Part shown: one piece after another, positions 34,901-43,857 of the stretch
Layout of the letters: each line of letters opens with the position of its first letter
Numbering within the stretch: position 1 is the first letter of the stretch
DNA from: Nitrospira sp. SG-bin2
GTDB taxonomy: Bacteria; Nitrospirota; Nitrospiria; Nitrospirales; Nitrospiraceae
Length of the DNA stretch: 59,294 nucleotides
Assembly: GCA_002083405.1 (NCBI GenBank)
Contig: LVWT01000040.1
Location: forward strand, 1 to 59,294
Direction of reading: 5' to 3'
Position numbers and translations under genes: made by a program
The notes under the pieces: generated by a model
Seen by the model: only the letters and a program-made list of their open reading frames with translations
Database searches by the model: none
Told to the model about the DNA's origin: nothing

Positions 34901-34932
34901 GACGAACCGCCGTGCGCAAGAATGAGGGCTAG
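34901..34932. repeat. Possible remnant of the MITE-like element's end
   Basis: GACGAACCG followed by AATGAGGGCTAG resembles the right end of the 193-bp element at 10526-10554 (GACGAACCGTCATGAATAATGAGGGCTAG), with three extra bases in the middle. The last bases supply the TAG stop of the OmpA-like gene on the opposite strand. The shared blocks are 9 and 12 bases, so chance is possible. Confidence 0.4.
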
Positions 34933-36575
34933 AAGCTTGCCGGACCGGCCGGCTGCTGAGGATCTTGGCTCGGGTTCGGTGAGGGAGCACTGGGGTTGGA
35001 GGACGCTGTCCCATCCCCCGCCCCTGCCTGTGGCTGTTGTTGGCCGGCAGATGATGCAGCCCCACTTGTGTTCGGGCTGCTCGGCGATGTCGTCCCATCT
35101 CCAGCAGAAGCCTGCTGTTGTTGGCCGATAGAGAGAGTGCCGGCTCCCGAGTCCTGAGGGACGGCCTGAGGAGTGCTCAGTTGGCCGTTTGTCCCTCGTG
35201 CATTCAGACCGGAAGAATCGCCTCCTTGCTTCTGTGCCTGATTATGAACATTGGCTCTGGGAGTTTGAGGGGCAGTATCCGGTTCATAGAGCAGAATCTC
35301 GACCCGACGGTTTTTCGTACGGCCTTCCTCATTGGCATTGGTGGCTGCAGGTTTGCTGTCGCCGTAGCCTACGGCACTGACCCGGGCCGAATCCAATCCG
35401 CCCTTCTCCACGAGATATCGGAGGACGCCGCCGGCGCGGGCGTTGGCGAGGTCTACATTGCTCGGATAGCGAGCTTTCAGCGAGGGACCGATTTCTATGT
35501 TATCGGTATGGCCTTCCACCCGAATCAGCCTGGTATCGCCGCTGCTGAGCAGATGTTCGATCACTTGGTCCAACACCGTATAGCTTTCAGGCTTGATCGC
35601 TGCTTCGCCGGATTCATAGCGGAGGAAGCTTGCCACGTCGCCCAAGTTGATGCGGCTCTGTCCGGACGCATCTTGCGTTTTTAATTTGCCGGCAACGAGA
35701 TCGGACGAAACGGCATCCGGTCGTCCTTCCGTCCCGTCTAGTTTTTCTACCTTGGCCGAGGTCGGAGCGAGTTCCACCGGCTGAACGACCGGAGCCGAAT
35801 ATCCGACCAGCTTGAATCGGTCGCCCTTGAACACGCGGGTGTTGGCTTTGATGACTCGCGCGGTCGCTGTGCGTTCCTCGGTCGACAAGACTTTGAGCTG
35901 CCCGATCTTTCTTGCGGGGATTCCCCCGCTATGGCGGTGGATATCCATGAGATCGCCGGTCTTGAGGCCGTCCACGCTTCCTCGGTCCACGTACACGATA
36001 TCGAATTGCGAGACCAAGGTCATCGGTTTATCCGCCTGCAGTTCGATGATCATGCCGCTGAGATCGGCGACGTCCGATGTCAGACTGGCTCCTGCATCGG
36101 ATGCCGGCGGCGGGATAAACCGCATCACCGGATCGCCCGGAGCGATCTGTCCATAACTTGTGATTGCCTCTACTGTTGCGATTGCACCATCGGTCTCGAT
36201 CACACGCACCACTGCCAGCCGAATCACGATAAAGCCGAGGTACTCTTGTGTCATCGGGTGGAAAACTTTGCGTGCGCGCTTGTAGACGGTAAAGAGATCG
36301 CCGGCTGCCACCTCAGCCGGGTGATCGAGCTTGAGATAGAGAATATCCCGCCGTGCCAGGAGCATGCGATTGCCCGATGATTGGTTATCCCCGGTGATCA
36401 AATTCACGATGCCGTCACGGGGCGTCACTTTTTGGATTACACCGCTTGCGAAGGTAACCGCTGCTTCCCCATGGCGAACCATGTCGGCATGCTGGGCGCG
36501 AGCTGCTCCTTGGTCCAGGGACAGACTGATCCCCATGAATAGCAGGATAAGGACGAATGGTGTCAGAGGTTTCAT
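34929..36575 (-). CDS. OmpA-family envelope protein
   Basis: A 548-residue exported protein. ATG 36575 starts a clear signal peptide (MKPLTPFVLILLFMGISLSL...ARA, about 26 residues) with AAGGA upstream. Residues 30-330 form an uncharacterised, beta-rich region with repeated GD-turn segments (AAGDLFTVYKRARKVF; APGDPVMRF). The OmpA_C peptidoglycan-binding domain occupies about 355-455, with RVEGHTDNIEIGP, LANARAGGVLRYL, VSAVGYGDSKP and NRRVEILL. The last 90 residues are low-complexity, rich in Gln, Gly, Ser and Pro, with two similar GQQQ-type units. It probably links the outer membrane or periplasmic complex to the cell wall. It has its own good promoter. Confidence 0.85.
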   Translation of the reverse strand: MKPLTPFVLILLFMGISLSLDQGAARAQHADMVRHGEAAVTFASGVIQKVTPRDGIVNLITGDNQSSGNRMLLARRDILYLKLDHPAEVAAGDLFTVYKRARKVFHPMTQEYLGFIVIRLAVVRVIETDGAIATVEAITSYGQIAPGDPVMRFIPPPASDAGASLTSDVADLSGMIIELQADKPMTLVSQFDIVYVDRGSVDGLKTGDLMDIHRHSGGIPARKIGQLKVLSTEERTATARVIKANTRVFKGDRFKLVGYSAPVVQPVELAPTSAKVEKLDGTEGRPDAVSSDLVAGKLKTQDASGQSRINLGDVASFLRYESGEAAIKPESYTVLDQVIEHLLSSGDTRLIRVEGHTDNIEIGPSLKARYPSNVDLANARAGGVLRYLVEKGGLDSARVSAVGYGDSKPAATNANEEGRTKNRRVEILLYEPDTAPQTPRANVHNQAQKQGGDSSGLNARGTNGQLSTPQAVPQDSGAGTLSIGQQQQASAGDGTTSPSSPNTSGAASSAGQQQPQAGAGDGTASSNPSAPSPNPSQDPQQPAGPASF

Positions 36576-36613
36576 AGAGAGGTTCCTTATGTAGGGCATG
36601 TGTGTCTTTGCAA

Positions 36614-36641
36614 ACCATAGCAAATCATGCTGTCTTGTCAA
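36614..36641 (-). promoter_or_regulatory. Sigma70-type promoter of the OmpA-like gene
   Basis: On the minus strand, perfect TTGACA (36641-36636), a 16-base spacer and TATGGT (36619-36614) give a start near 36607, about 30 bases before the ATG. Confidence 0.65.
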
Positions 36642-37214
36642 GAATTTGAGCATATGGCCCATGGTTTGACGGAGGTTTTTCTGAGTGTTATGGTGTCTCG
36701 ACTTGCCGGTACCTGTCCATGGCAACGCTGTGAAGGGATAGTTTATGAACGGAGGTCGCGATCAAGACCCGGCGATGCCATCTGGCGATCGGAGGAAAAC
36801 CAGGATCGAAACACAGATCCATCGGCGGCGGAAGGCCAAGGCTTCCGGTCCGATGGAGTCAGAGTGGGACATTTCTCAGCCACAGCCGTCTCCCCAGTTA
36901 CGGATGGTTCCTTCATCAGGACAGCCTCGGAGCCGAGCCTAATCAACACCCTACACCCTCAGGGTCATGGATCTGTCGAGTTCAGACAGATGCCTTTGCA
37001 CACACTGTGGAGTTTGCGCATCGATCCATCCTCAATTCCTGTTTGCTGTAGCCTTCACAGAAGCGTCTGCTCCCACTCGTCGTAGCACAAATCGGAAGAT
37101 CTAGGGCTTTAGGGGCTGGTTCTGTTAGGTCCTTTGTTCGCTTGCTATCCCTGGGATCAAGGCTCTAGAATTTTGATTCTTCTTTCAAGGTCAATGCCTT
37201 GTGAGGCGAACGCA
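36642..37214. other. Divergent intergenic region upstream of the nuo operon
   Basis: About 570 bases between the OmpA-like promoter and nuoA. I see no tRNA, no clear terminator and no convincing promoter boxes for nuo. One short plus-strand frame (36745-36942) is listed separately. A long untranslated leader for nuo is possible. Confidence 0.4.
36745..36942 (+). CDS. Possible small basic protein (doubtful)
   Basis: A 65-codon frame with AAGGGA six bases before its ATG. The product would be basic in the middle (GDRRKTRIETQIHRRRKAK) and Pro/Gln/Ser-rich at the end, without cysteine or membrane segment. No family is recognised. It lies alone in a long spacer, so it may be either a small gene or chance. 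Confidence 0.3.
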   Translation: MNGGRDQDPAMPSGDRRKTRIETQIHRRRKAKASGPMESEWDISQPQPSPQLRMVPSSGQPRSRA

Positions 37215-37598
37215 ATGGGCGATACTGATCAGCTTCTCGATTATTTGACCAAGTTTTTTCCGATCCTGTTCTTCATTTTCGTCGCGCTTGCGTTCGGAGT
37301 GCTGACGTTGGTGATCAGCTATTTTGTTCAGCCCAGATATCCGGAGCCTGAAAAACTATCGACTTATGAGTGTGGCGCCGAACCGTTCTCTGATTCCCGT
37401 ATGCCGTTCCCGGTGCGCTACTACATTTTTGCGATGTTATTCGTCATTTTCGATATTGAAGTAATCTTTCTCTACCCATGGGCGGTGGTGTTTACCAAAA
37501 TTGGGCTGATCGGTTTGATTGAGATGATCATTTTTATCGCCCTGTTCGTTGTGGCCTATGTGTATGCCTGGCGGAAGGGTGCGCTGGAGTGGGACTGA
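37215..37598 (+). CDS. nuoA: NADH-quinone oxidoreductase subunit A
   Basis: A 127-residue membrane subunit of complex I with three helices. The conserved loop STYECGAEPF and the acidic FDIEVIFLYPWA segment are present. It lies at the junction of the membrane and peripheral arms near the quinone site. ATG 37215 (MGDTDQLL) follows GAGG; the frame extends 27 codons upstream without a ribosome site. First gene of the run nuoABCD-G-IJKLMMN. nuoB begins eight bases after its stop. Confidence 0.97.
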   Translation: MGDTDQLLDYLTKFFPILFFIFVALAFGVLTLVISYFVQPRYPEPEKLSTYECGAEPFSDSRMPFPVRYYIFAMLFVIFDIEVIFLYPWAVVFTKIGLIGLIEMIIFIALFVVAYVYAWRKGALEWD

Positions 37599-37605
37599 GG
37601 TATCT

Positions 37606-38133
37606 ATGGGATTGATTCAACTGGGACGTCAGGAAAAGGACGGTGCCCCTGATGTGTTCACGGGCACCTTGGAAAAGGCGGTGAACTGGGCGCGAAAAGG
37701 TTCGCTTTGGCCCATGACCTTTGGGCTTGCCTGTTGCGCCATCGAGATGATGGCCGCCGTCTCTTCACGGTACGACATGGACCGGTTCGGAGCCGGGGTA
37801 TTTCGGGCCTCGCCTCGACAGTCGGATTTGATGATCGTCGCCGGAACAGTCTGTCGGCGGATGGCACCCGTTATCCGAAAGATCTATGACCAGATGCCGG
37901 AACCGAAATATGTCATCGCGATGGGCTCCTGTGCCACGTCCGGGAACATCTACGATAGCTATAGTGTCGTGCAAGGAGTCGATCGGTTCGTTCCTGTCGA
38001 TATTTATGTGCCCGGCTGTCCGCCGACCCCTGAAGCTCTCCTGGACGGCATCTTGAAACTGCAAGAGCGGATCATGGAGAAACGGGTGTTTGTCGCCCAG
38101 CCCAGAGAGATTAAAGCAAGCTTGAAGGTCTGA
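37606..38133 (+). CDS. nuoB: NADH-quinone oxidoreductase subunit B
   Basis: A 175-residue peripheral-arm subunit that holds the terminal iron-sulfur cluster N2, which passes electrons to quinone. Ligand cysteines are seen in GLACCAIEMM (tandem pair), MGSCATSGN and VPGCPPTPE. The ATG at 37606 is chosen over the upstream GTG in the overlapping frame because it starts the homologous sequence and sits just after nuoA. Confidence 0.97.
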   Translation: MGLIQLGRQEKDGAPDVFTGTLEKAVNWARKGSLWPMTFGLACCAIEMMAAVSSRYDMDRFGAGVFRASPRQSDLMIVAGTVCRRMAPVIRKIYDQMPEPKYVIAMGSCATSGNIYDSYSVVQGVDRFVPVDIYVPGCPPTPEALLDGILKLQERIMEKRVFVAQPREIKASLKV

Positions 38134-38142
38134 CGGCACTGT

Positions 38143-38640
38143 ATGCATCAACTGGCAACACGGATTCAGGAGTCCTTCTCGGACGGTTTTGTCGGCGCGA
38201 CGGAATGGCGGGGCGATGTGGCGGTCACGGTGACCCGTGACAAGCTCCATGACGTCGCCAAATTTCTGCGTCATGAACCGGGAATGGATTTCGATTACAT
38301 CGTCCATGTGAGTTCCGTGGATTGGCCCGATGATGAAGAACGATTCGAAGTCGTGTGGGAATTCTACTCGATTCGAAAACGGCATCGTATCCGACTCAAG
38401 ACGCGAGTGCCCGAATCGGACTGTGTGGTCGATTCTCTGACGGATTTGTGGAAGGGCGCTGATTTCATGGAGCGTGAAGTGTACGACATGATGGGTATCC
38501 GGTTTCGCAATCACCCGGACCTGCGCCGGATTTTGATGCCGGATGATTTCACGGAAGGCTACCCGTTGCGGAAGGATTTTCCGCTTCGCGGCAAAGGTTG
38601 GCGGGACACGTTTGAATTCCTGGACGAAATTCCACGGTAG
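38143..38640 (+). CDS. nuoC: NADH-quinone oxidoreductase subunit C
   Basis: A 165-residue peripheral subunit, separate from nuoD (in E. coli the two are fused). The family signature is present: EREVYDMMGIRFRNHPDLRR followed by GYPLRKDFPL. It contributes to the connecting module that lines the quinone chamber. Spaced 9 bases after nuoB and 14 bases before nuoD. Confidence 0.96.
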   Translation: MHQLATRIQESFSDGFVGATEWRGDVAVTVTRDKLHDVAKFLRHEPGMDFDYIVHVSSVDWPDDEERFEVVWEFYSIRKRHRIRLKTRVPESDCVVDSLTDLWKGADFMEREVYDMMGIRFRNHPDLRRILMPDDFTEGYPLRKDFPLRGKGWRDTFEFLDEIPR

Positions 38641-38654
38641 GACGCGGCAACGGC

Positions 38655-39899
38655 ATGGCGTTTGAAGATCAGAGAACCACGATCTACAAGGTCAATCCGG
38701 AGCATCCGGAAAGCGAAACGCTTCCGACTCTGCGAACCGAGGAGCTCCTGCTTAACCTGGGACCTCAGCACCCCAGCACACATGGAGTTCTCAAGGTGAT
38801 TTTGGAGTTGGAGGGGGAACGGCTGGTGAAATCCACACCGGTGATGGGGTATCTCCATCGTGGAGTCGAAAAGCTGGCAGAAGACGGCACCTATCACCAG
38901 TTCATTCCCCATACGGACCGGCTCGACTATGTCTGTGCGATGTACAATAACTTCGCCTATTGCCGCGCCGTGGAGAAACTGCTGGATCTCAAGGTTCCCG
39001 AGAGAGGGGAGTATCTCAGAACGATTGTTGCGGAGGTGCAGCGCATCATCGGCCATCAATTTTGGCTGGGGGCTCAAGCGCTCGATATCGGGGCGATGAC
39101 CGTCTTTTTCTATTGTTTTCGCGACCGAGAAATCCTGCTCGACTGGTTCGACGAGTTGTGCGGAGCGCGTCTCACGACGAGCTGGTATCGCATCGGCGGG
39201 GTGGAGCGAGACCTGACCCCGGGGTTGATCGATAAGCTCAAGCAGTTCATCGACTACTTTCCTCCTAAGATTCTGGAATATCAGGTCTTTCTCGAGAAGA
39301 ACCGCATCTGGCTGGGACGTACCAAGGGCGTGGCGGTCATTTCCGCTGAAGACGCCGTCAATTTTGGGCTGAGCGGGCCGACTTTGCGCGGCTCCGGTGT
39401 GGACTATGACCTTCGGAAGTACGAGCCTTATAGCGCGTATCCCAAGTGCGAGTTCAGCGTCCCGGTCGGAAAAAACGGCGATACGTATGACCGGTATTGG
39501 ATCCGGGTGATGGAACTATACGAGAGCGTCAAGATCATTCGGCAGTGCCTCGAGCAAATGCAGGATGGTCCGGTCATGGCCGATGTCCCAAGCGTGACGC
39601 TGCCACCGAAGGAGCGGGTATTTACCAATCTGGAGTCGATGATCCAGCAGTTCAAGCTGTTTTCTCAGGGATTCCAGGCTCCTCCCGGTGAGATTTATTG
39701 CGGCACCGAAGCCCACAAGGGCGAGCTGGGTTTTTACATCGTCAGTACAGGCGGAGGAAAACCCTATCGACTGAAGATCCGCGCCCCGTCCTTCATTCAT
39801 ATGGGCGCCTTCGATCATATGTCCAGAGGCTATATGATCTCCGATGCCTGTACCATTTTCGGGTCGTACGATATCGTGATGGGGGAATGCGACCGGTAA
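38655..39899 (+). CDS. nuoD: NADH-quinone oxidoreductase subunit D
   Basis: A 414-residue subunit related to the large subunit of NiFe hydrogenases, without the nickel-binding cysteines. Together with NuoB it forms the quinone-binding site. The N-terminal LNLGPQHPSTHGVLKVILELEGE with the quinone-site His is present, as are GYLHRGVEKL and the C-terminal FGSYDIVMGECDR ending. Normal length. In a canonical operon nuoE and nuoF would come next; here a 91-base spacer leads to nuoG. Confidence 0.97.
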   Translation: MAFEDQRTTIYKVNPEHPESETLPTLRTEELLLNLGPQHPSTHGVLKVILELEGERLVKSTPVMGYLHRGVEKLAEDGTYHQFIPHTDRLDYVCAMYNNFAYCRAVEKLLDLKVPERGEYLRTIVAEVQRIIGHQFWLGAQALDIGAMTVFFYCFRDREILLDWFDELCGARLTTSWYRIGGVERDLTPGLIDKLKQFIDYFPPKILEYQVFLEKNRIWLGRTKGVAVISAEDAVNFGLSGPTLRGSGVDYDLRKYEPYSAYPKCEFSVPVGKNGDTYDRYWIRVMELYESVKIIRQCLEQMQDGPVMADVPSVTLPPKERVFTNLESMIQQFKLFSQGFQAPPGEIYCGTEAHKGELGFYIVSTGGGKPYRLKIRAPSFIHMGAFDHMSRGYMISDACTIFGSYDIVMGECDR

Positions 39900-39990
39900 G
39901 GAAGTCGTGAATGATGACGGTTCAAGGTTGCAATGAAGAGCGGACACCTGCACCCACTATGTTCAGCGCATCATTCAACAGTGAGGCACC

Positions 39991-42684
39991 ATGGGGCTGA
40001 AGCCAGGCACTAATCCCGACGTCGAGGCCGCGACGATTCAACTCAATATCGACGGGAAGACCGTGACGGCGAAGGACGGGATCTCGTTGTACGATGTTAT
40101 CTCGATGACGGGAAAAATCATCCCGGCCATGTGCTACCACTACACCTTCGATCCGTTTGGATCTTGCGGCATGTGCCTTGTGATGCAAGAAGGGAAAAAG
40201 GCTCCCGTCCGGTCCTGCACCGCGAAGGCGACGGCGGGGATGGTCATACGAACCGAGGGGGAGGATCTGTTCCTTGCCCGCAAAAAAGCCGTCGAGAAGC
40301 ATCTTTCCGTGCATCCGCTCGATTGTCCGGTCTGCGATGCGGACGGCCATTGCGAACTCCAAGATATGGCGTTCGAGCACGGCGTGACCAATCTTGCCAA
40401 TGCCAAGCAGAAATTCATTCCGGAAGATACCCGCAGTCCGGTTCTGGACTTCAACATGAACCGCTGCATCGCTTGCGCCGAATGTATCAACGTCTGCAAA
40501 GATGTGCTGATGATCGATGCCCTGCAATTCATGAAAAAGGGCGGATTCAATCAAGTGGTCCCGAAGGGCGATCTCGCACTCTCCTGCGAATTCTGCGGGG
40601 ATTGCCTGGCGGTCTGTCCGGTCGGTGCCATTACAAACAAGTTCTCCAAGTATTTGTACAAACCCTGGCAGATGAAAAAGACGACGACGACCTGCAACTA
40701 CTGCGGGGATGGCTGCCAGATGTACTTGGAAACGAAAGATGAAGAGGTGATCCGCGTCACCTCGCCCCTATCCTGGAAGAATAAGTGGGGAGACCGGTCG
40801 GAAACGGCTAAAGGCCACGGCGGCCTTTGTGTGCGTGGGCGATTCGGATTTGAGTATTTAGATGGGAAGACCCGGTTACGGCAGCCATTGGTTCGTGAGG
40901 GCAACCGTCTGGTCGAAAAGCCATGGCTTGAGGCCATGCACCTGGTCGTAGACCGATTTTCGAATATCAAGAGCAAATACGGCGCCGATGCCATTGCAGG
41001 ATTAGTCACTGCACGATGCACGAACGAAGAGCTGTATTTGTTCCAGAAGCTGATGCGGATCGGCTTCGGGAGTAATCATCTCGACAGCAGCGCCCGCTAC
41101 GGCCACTTGAATTTCGTGCATGCCTCGAAACATGCTCTTGGGCTAGGACGAACGCCGAATGATTGGGAAGATCTCACCAAAGCCAAAGCCATACTCCTCA
41201 TCGGCTCGAACATCACGGAAACGAATCCCCTGACAGCCGTGCGGATCAAAGAGGCGCTTCGCGTTTATAAGGCGCAGGTGGTGACGCTGGATTCCGCCGT
41301 GACCAACATGGCCAAGCTGGCTTCCCATCCGTTTGTGATCAAGCCCGGCACGGAGGGATTGGTCATTCATGGATTGGTGAAGGCGACCATTGAGCTGGAC
41401 TTGGTGGATGACGAAACGACCAGGAAACATCCCCGGGCTTTCGCCGCGCTTCAGGCCGCGGTTGCAGGCCTTTCACTGGACGACGTCGCCTCTCAAACCG
41501 GCCTGACCACGGACAGCTTGAGGGACATTGCAACGATTTTCGCCGAAGCACCGCGCGCGATCATTATGTGCGCGGAAGGCATCGTGAGGAGAACCGGTGG
41601 TTACGACAATGTGCTGAAACTCATCGACTTGGCCTGGATCGCCGGCAAACTCGGCCGTCCCGGTTGTGGTGTGAATACCGTGACCGAGGAACCGAATGAG
41701 CAGGGCGCCGTTGATATGGGCGTGGCGCCTGAGTTTTTGCCGGGGCAAGCAAGTTTTGACGATCCGGCTGCACGCGAGCGATTCGCAAAGGCCTGGGGCG
41801 CGGCACTTCCAGTGAGTCGTGCCGGGTCGAGTCTCGTCGATATCCTCAAGGGATGTAAGAACGGCAGCATCAAGGCGTTATATGTTCTCGGAGAAAATCC
41901 GCTGGAGACGTTGCCGGCTTCTATGGAAGTACGGGCTGCATTGGATCGGCTGGAGTTGCTCGTTGTTCAGGACCCGTTCTTGACCCAGACGGCTCGGCAG
42001 GCGCATGTCGTGTTCCCCGCCTGTACCTACGCAGAAAAGGACGGGACCTTCACGAATCTGGAGGGCCGTGTCCTGCGGGTTCGTCAAGCAATGGATCCGA
42101 TCGGGGAAAGCCTGCCGGATTGGCATATCATGACCTCCCTGGCCAATGCGTTGGGATGTCAGTGGGAGTATCAATCGGTCAATGATATTCAATCGGAAAT
42201 GATGAAGCTCTTACCGGGTTATTACAACCTTGGCCAGCCGCGCAAAGTGGTGTCGGCGCCGGATCGCTACTTGGAAAATGGGTATGCCGCCGAGGTTGCC
42301 GTCCGTTACCGGACGATGCCGACTTCGCATGACAGTGCGCGTCCATTCTCATTGCAGATGGGCCAGCTGCTCATGCACTCGGGCAAGATGTCGACGGAAG
42401 CTCCCGGCCTCATCAAGATTGCTCCGAATACCGGCAAGCTTCGCATGAGTCCGGCGGATATGGACCGGCTTGGCCTGCAGGACGGCATGAAAGTGCGTCT
42501 GACTTCCGATCTGGGGTCGCTCCAGCTCGGGGTCCAACCCGACCAGTCTGTTGCCATCGGGACCTGTTTCTTTCCGGAACATTTCAACGAGCCGCCTGTG
42601 AAAGATTTGATGAGTGTCTCAGTGGACCCCATGACCGGTGTTCCGGCTTTCAAGCAGACATGGGTCAGTATTGAACGAGCGTAA
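39991..42684 (+). CDS. nuoG: NADH-quinone oxidoreductase subunit G
   Basis: An 897-residue electron-transfer subunit of the molybdopterin oxidoreductase superfamily. Cluster motifs in order: a plant-type 2Fe-2S site (MCYHYTFDPFGSCGMC and RSC, about 47-75), the His-Cys3 site (HPLDCPVCDADGHCELQD), two 4Fe-4S sites (CIACAECINVC; CEFCGDCLAVCP), and another 4Fe-4S site (CNYCGDGC...LCVRGR). A formate-dehydrogenase-like body follows, with a C-terminal dinucleotide-binding-type domain (MQLLMHSGKM-like to the end). It normally receives electrons from NuoF, which is not encoded here, so its donor must differ or be encoded elsewhere. ATG 39991 is preceded only by GTGAGG. Confidence 0.95.
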   Translation: MGLKPGTNPDVEAATIQLNIDGKTVTAKDGISLYDVISMTGKIIPAMCYHYTFDPFGSCGMCLVMQEGKKAPVRSCTAKATAGMVIRTEGEDLFLARKKAVEKHLSVHPLDCPVCDADGHCELQDMAFEHGVTNLANAKQKFIPEDTRSPVLDFNMNRCIACAECINVCKDVLMIDALQFMKKGGFNQVVPKGDLALSCEFCGDCLAVCPVGAITNKFSKYLYKPWQMKKTTTTCNYCGDGCQMYLETKDEEVIRVTSPLSWKNKWGDRSETAKGHGGLCVRGRFGFEYLDGKTRLRQPLVREGNRLVEKPWLEAMHLVVDRFSNIKSKYGADAIAGLVTARCTNEELYLFQKLMRIGFGSNHLDSSARYGHLNFVHASKHALGLGRTPNDWEDLTKAKAILLIGSNITETNPLTAVRIKEALRVYKAQVVTLDSAVTNMAKLASHPFVIKPGTEGLVIHGLVKATIELDLVDDETTRKHPRAFAALQAAVAGLSLDDVASQTGLTTDSLRDIATIFAEAPRAIIMCAEGIVRRTGGYDNVLKLIDLAWIAGKLGRPGCGVNTVTEEPNEQGAVDMGVAPEFLPGQASFDDPAARERFAKAWGAALPVSRAGSSLVDILKGCKNGSIKALYVLGENPLETLPASMEVRAALDRLELLVVQDPFLTQTARQAHVVFPACTYAEKDGTFTNLEGRVLRVRQAMDPIGESLPDWHIMTSLANALGCQWEYQSVNDIQSEMMKLLPGYYNLGQPRKVVSAPDRYLENGYAAEVAVRYRTMPTSHDSARPFSLQMGQLLMHSGKMSTEAPGLIKIAPNTGKLRMSPADMDRLGLQDGMKVRLTSDLGSLQLGVQPDQSVAIGTCFFPEHFNEPPVKDLMSVSVDPMTGVPAFKQTWVSIERA

Positions 42685-42726
42685 TCGGGTGTGTATGCTG
42701 CGCCCGTCGGTGGACAGGAGACTTGG

Positions 42727-43314
42727 ATGAGCGTTTCCGCAATGACCAAAAAAATTCTCCATGCCGCGCTGTTCTATGAAATTTGGGACGCGATGAAGGT
42801 CACCTTCAAGCACATGTTCCATCAGCCGATCACGTTTCAATACCCCCGCGAACAGCGGGAGATTCCGCATGCCCATCGGGGCGCCCTGGGGTTGCTTCGA
42901 TACGACGACGGCCAAGAGCGTTGCGTCGGGTGCGATCTCTGCGAGGTGGCCTGCCCCTCCCATTGCATCAAGGTGATCAGCGCCGAGGATACGGCCCGCC
43001 CGCTTCAACGATACGCAAGCGAGTTTTACATCGATGTGACGAAATGCGTGTTTTGCGGCTATTGTGTGGAGGCCTGCCCGGTCAATGCATTGGCGATGAC
43101 CAAGATGTACGAGTATTCCACCCATGACAAGCGTACATTGCTGTTCGATAAAAAGCGGCTGTACAACATCGGTGAGCGCCACCTCAATGACGCCAAACAA
43201 TATCTGTATGCCCACAATCAGGAAAAGAATGTCGAGGAGAGCCGGGAGTATCGGTACTATTTTCCGCAGTCCGTACTCAAGACCACGCAAACGCCTCCCA
43301 AGCATCTGAGCTGA
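42727..43314 (+). CDS. nuoI: NADH-quinone oxidoreductase subunit I
   Basis: A 195-residue ferredoxin-like subunit carrying clusters N6a and N6b. Two 4Fe-4S motifs are intact: CVGCDLCEVACP and CVFCGYCVEACP. ATG 42727 follows AGGAGA; a GTG at 42691 is less likely. nuoH, normally placed between nuoG and nuoI, is absent: only 42 bases separate the nuoG stop from this start. The C-terminal part after the second motif is about 65 residues and charged. Confidence 0.96.
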   Translation: MSVSAMTKKILHAALFYEIWDAMKVTFKHMFHQPITFQYPREQREIPHAHRGALGLLRYDDGQERCVGCDLCEVACPSHCIKVISAEDTARPLQRYASEFYIDVTKCVFCGYCVEACPVNALAMTKMYEYSTHDKRTLLFDKKRLYNIGERHLNDAKQYLYAHNQEKNVEESREYRYYFPQSVLKTTQTPPKHLS

Positions 43315-43323
43315 GTCGAAAAC

Positions 43324-43851
43324 ATGGTTGCCGTCTTTTTTGCGTATTTCGCATTGGTGAGTATTGCCGCCGGCGTTCTGACGGTATCGCTGAGAAACCC
43401 TGTCCACTGCGGGCTTGCGTTGCTCGCGCTGTTGATGCATGTCTCCGGTCTTTTCGTCCTGCTCAATGCCGAATTTCTCTGGGCGGTGCAGGTCATTGTC
43501 TATGCCGGCGCCATTCTGGTGCTGTACCTGTTCGTGCTCATGCTGCTCAATCTCAAGGCGGATGAGCGGTATTTTCATTCCTCGTATCCCTATTTCCTCG
43601 GCCCGGCGCTCTTGGGGGCCGGGTATGTAATTTTTCTTTTGATTCGGTCTCCCTTTGCGGGCGCCAAAGGCAATGTTCCAGATGCGGCCGTGCTGGAACA
43701 CGGGGACACGTATGCCGTGGGCATCAAGATGTTCAGCGACCACCTGCTGCAGTTTGAAATCATCGGCGTCTTTCTGCTGGGCGCCATTATCGGTGCGATC
43801 GTCTTGGCGAAGACGCCGAAGTCAATCGATCCCATGAGCGGGAAGGAGTGA
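43324..43851 (+). CDS. nuoJ: NADH-quinone oxidoreductase subunit J
   Basis: A 175-residue membrane subunit with five helices. The third helix region VIVYAGAILVLYLFVLML is the conserved part with the pi-bulge linked to coupling. It begins nine bases after nuoI and ends six bases before nuoK. Confidence 0.95.
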   Translation: MVAVFFAYFALVSIAAGVLTVSLRNPVHCGLALLALLMHVSGLFVLLNAEFLWAVQVIVYAGAILVLYLFVLMLLNLKADERYFHSSYPYFLGPALLGAGYVIFLLIRSPFAGAKGNVPDAAVLEHGDTYAVGIKMFSDHLLQFEIIGVFLLGAIIGAIVLAKTPKSIDPMSGKE

Positions 43852-43857
43852 GAGGCG

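Noticed and set aside
39900..39990. Possible remnant of nuoE/F or a tiny gene between nuoD and nuoG
   Set aside because: Only a 29-codon frame exists, with no thioredoxin-like or flavoprotein motif. There is no room for a decayed nuoE or nuoF.
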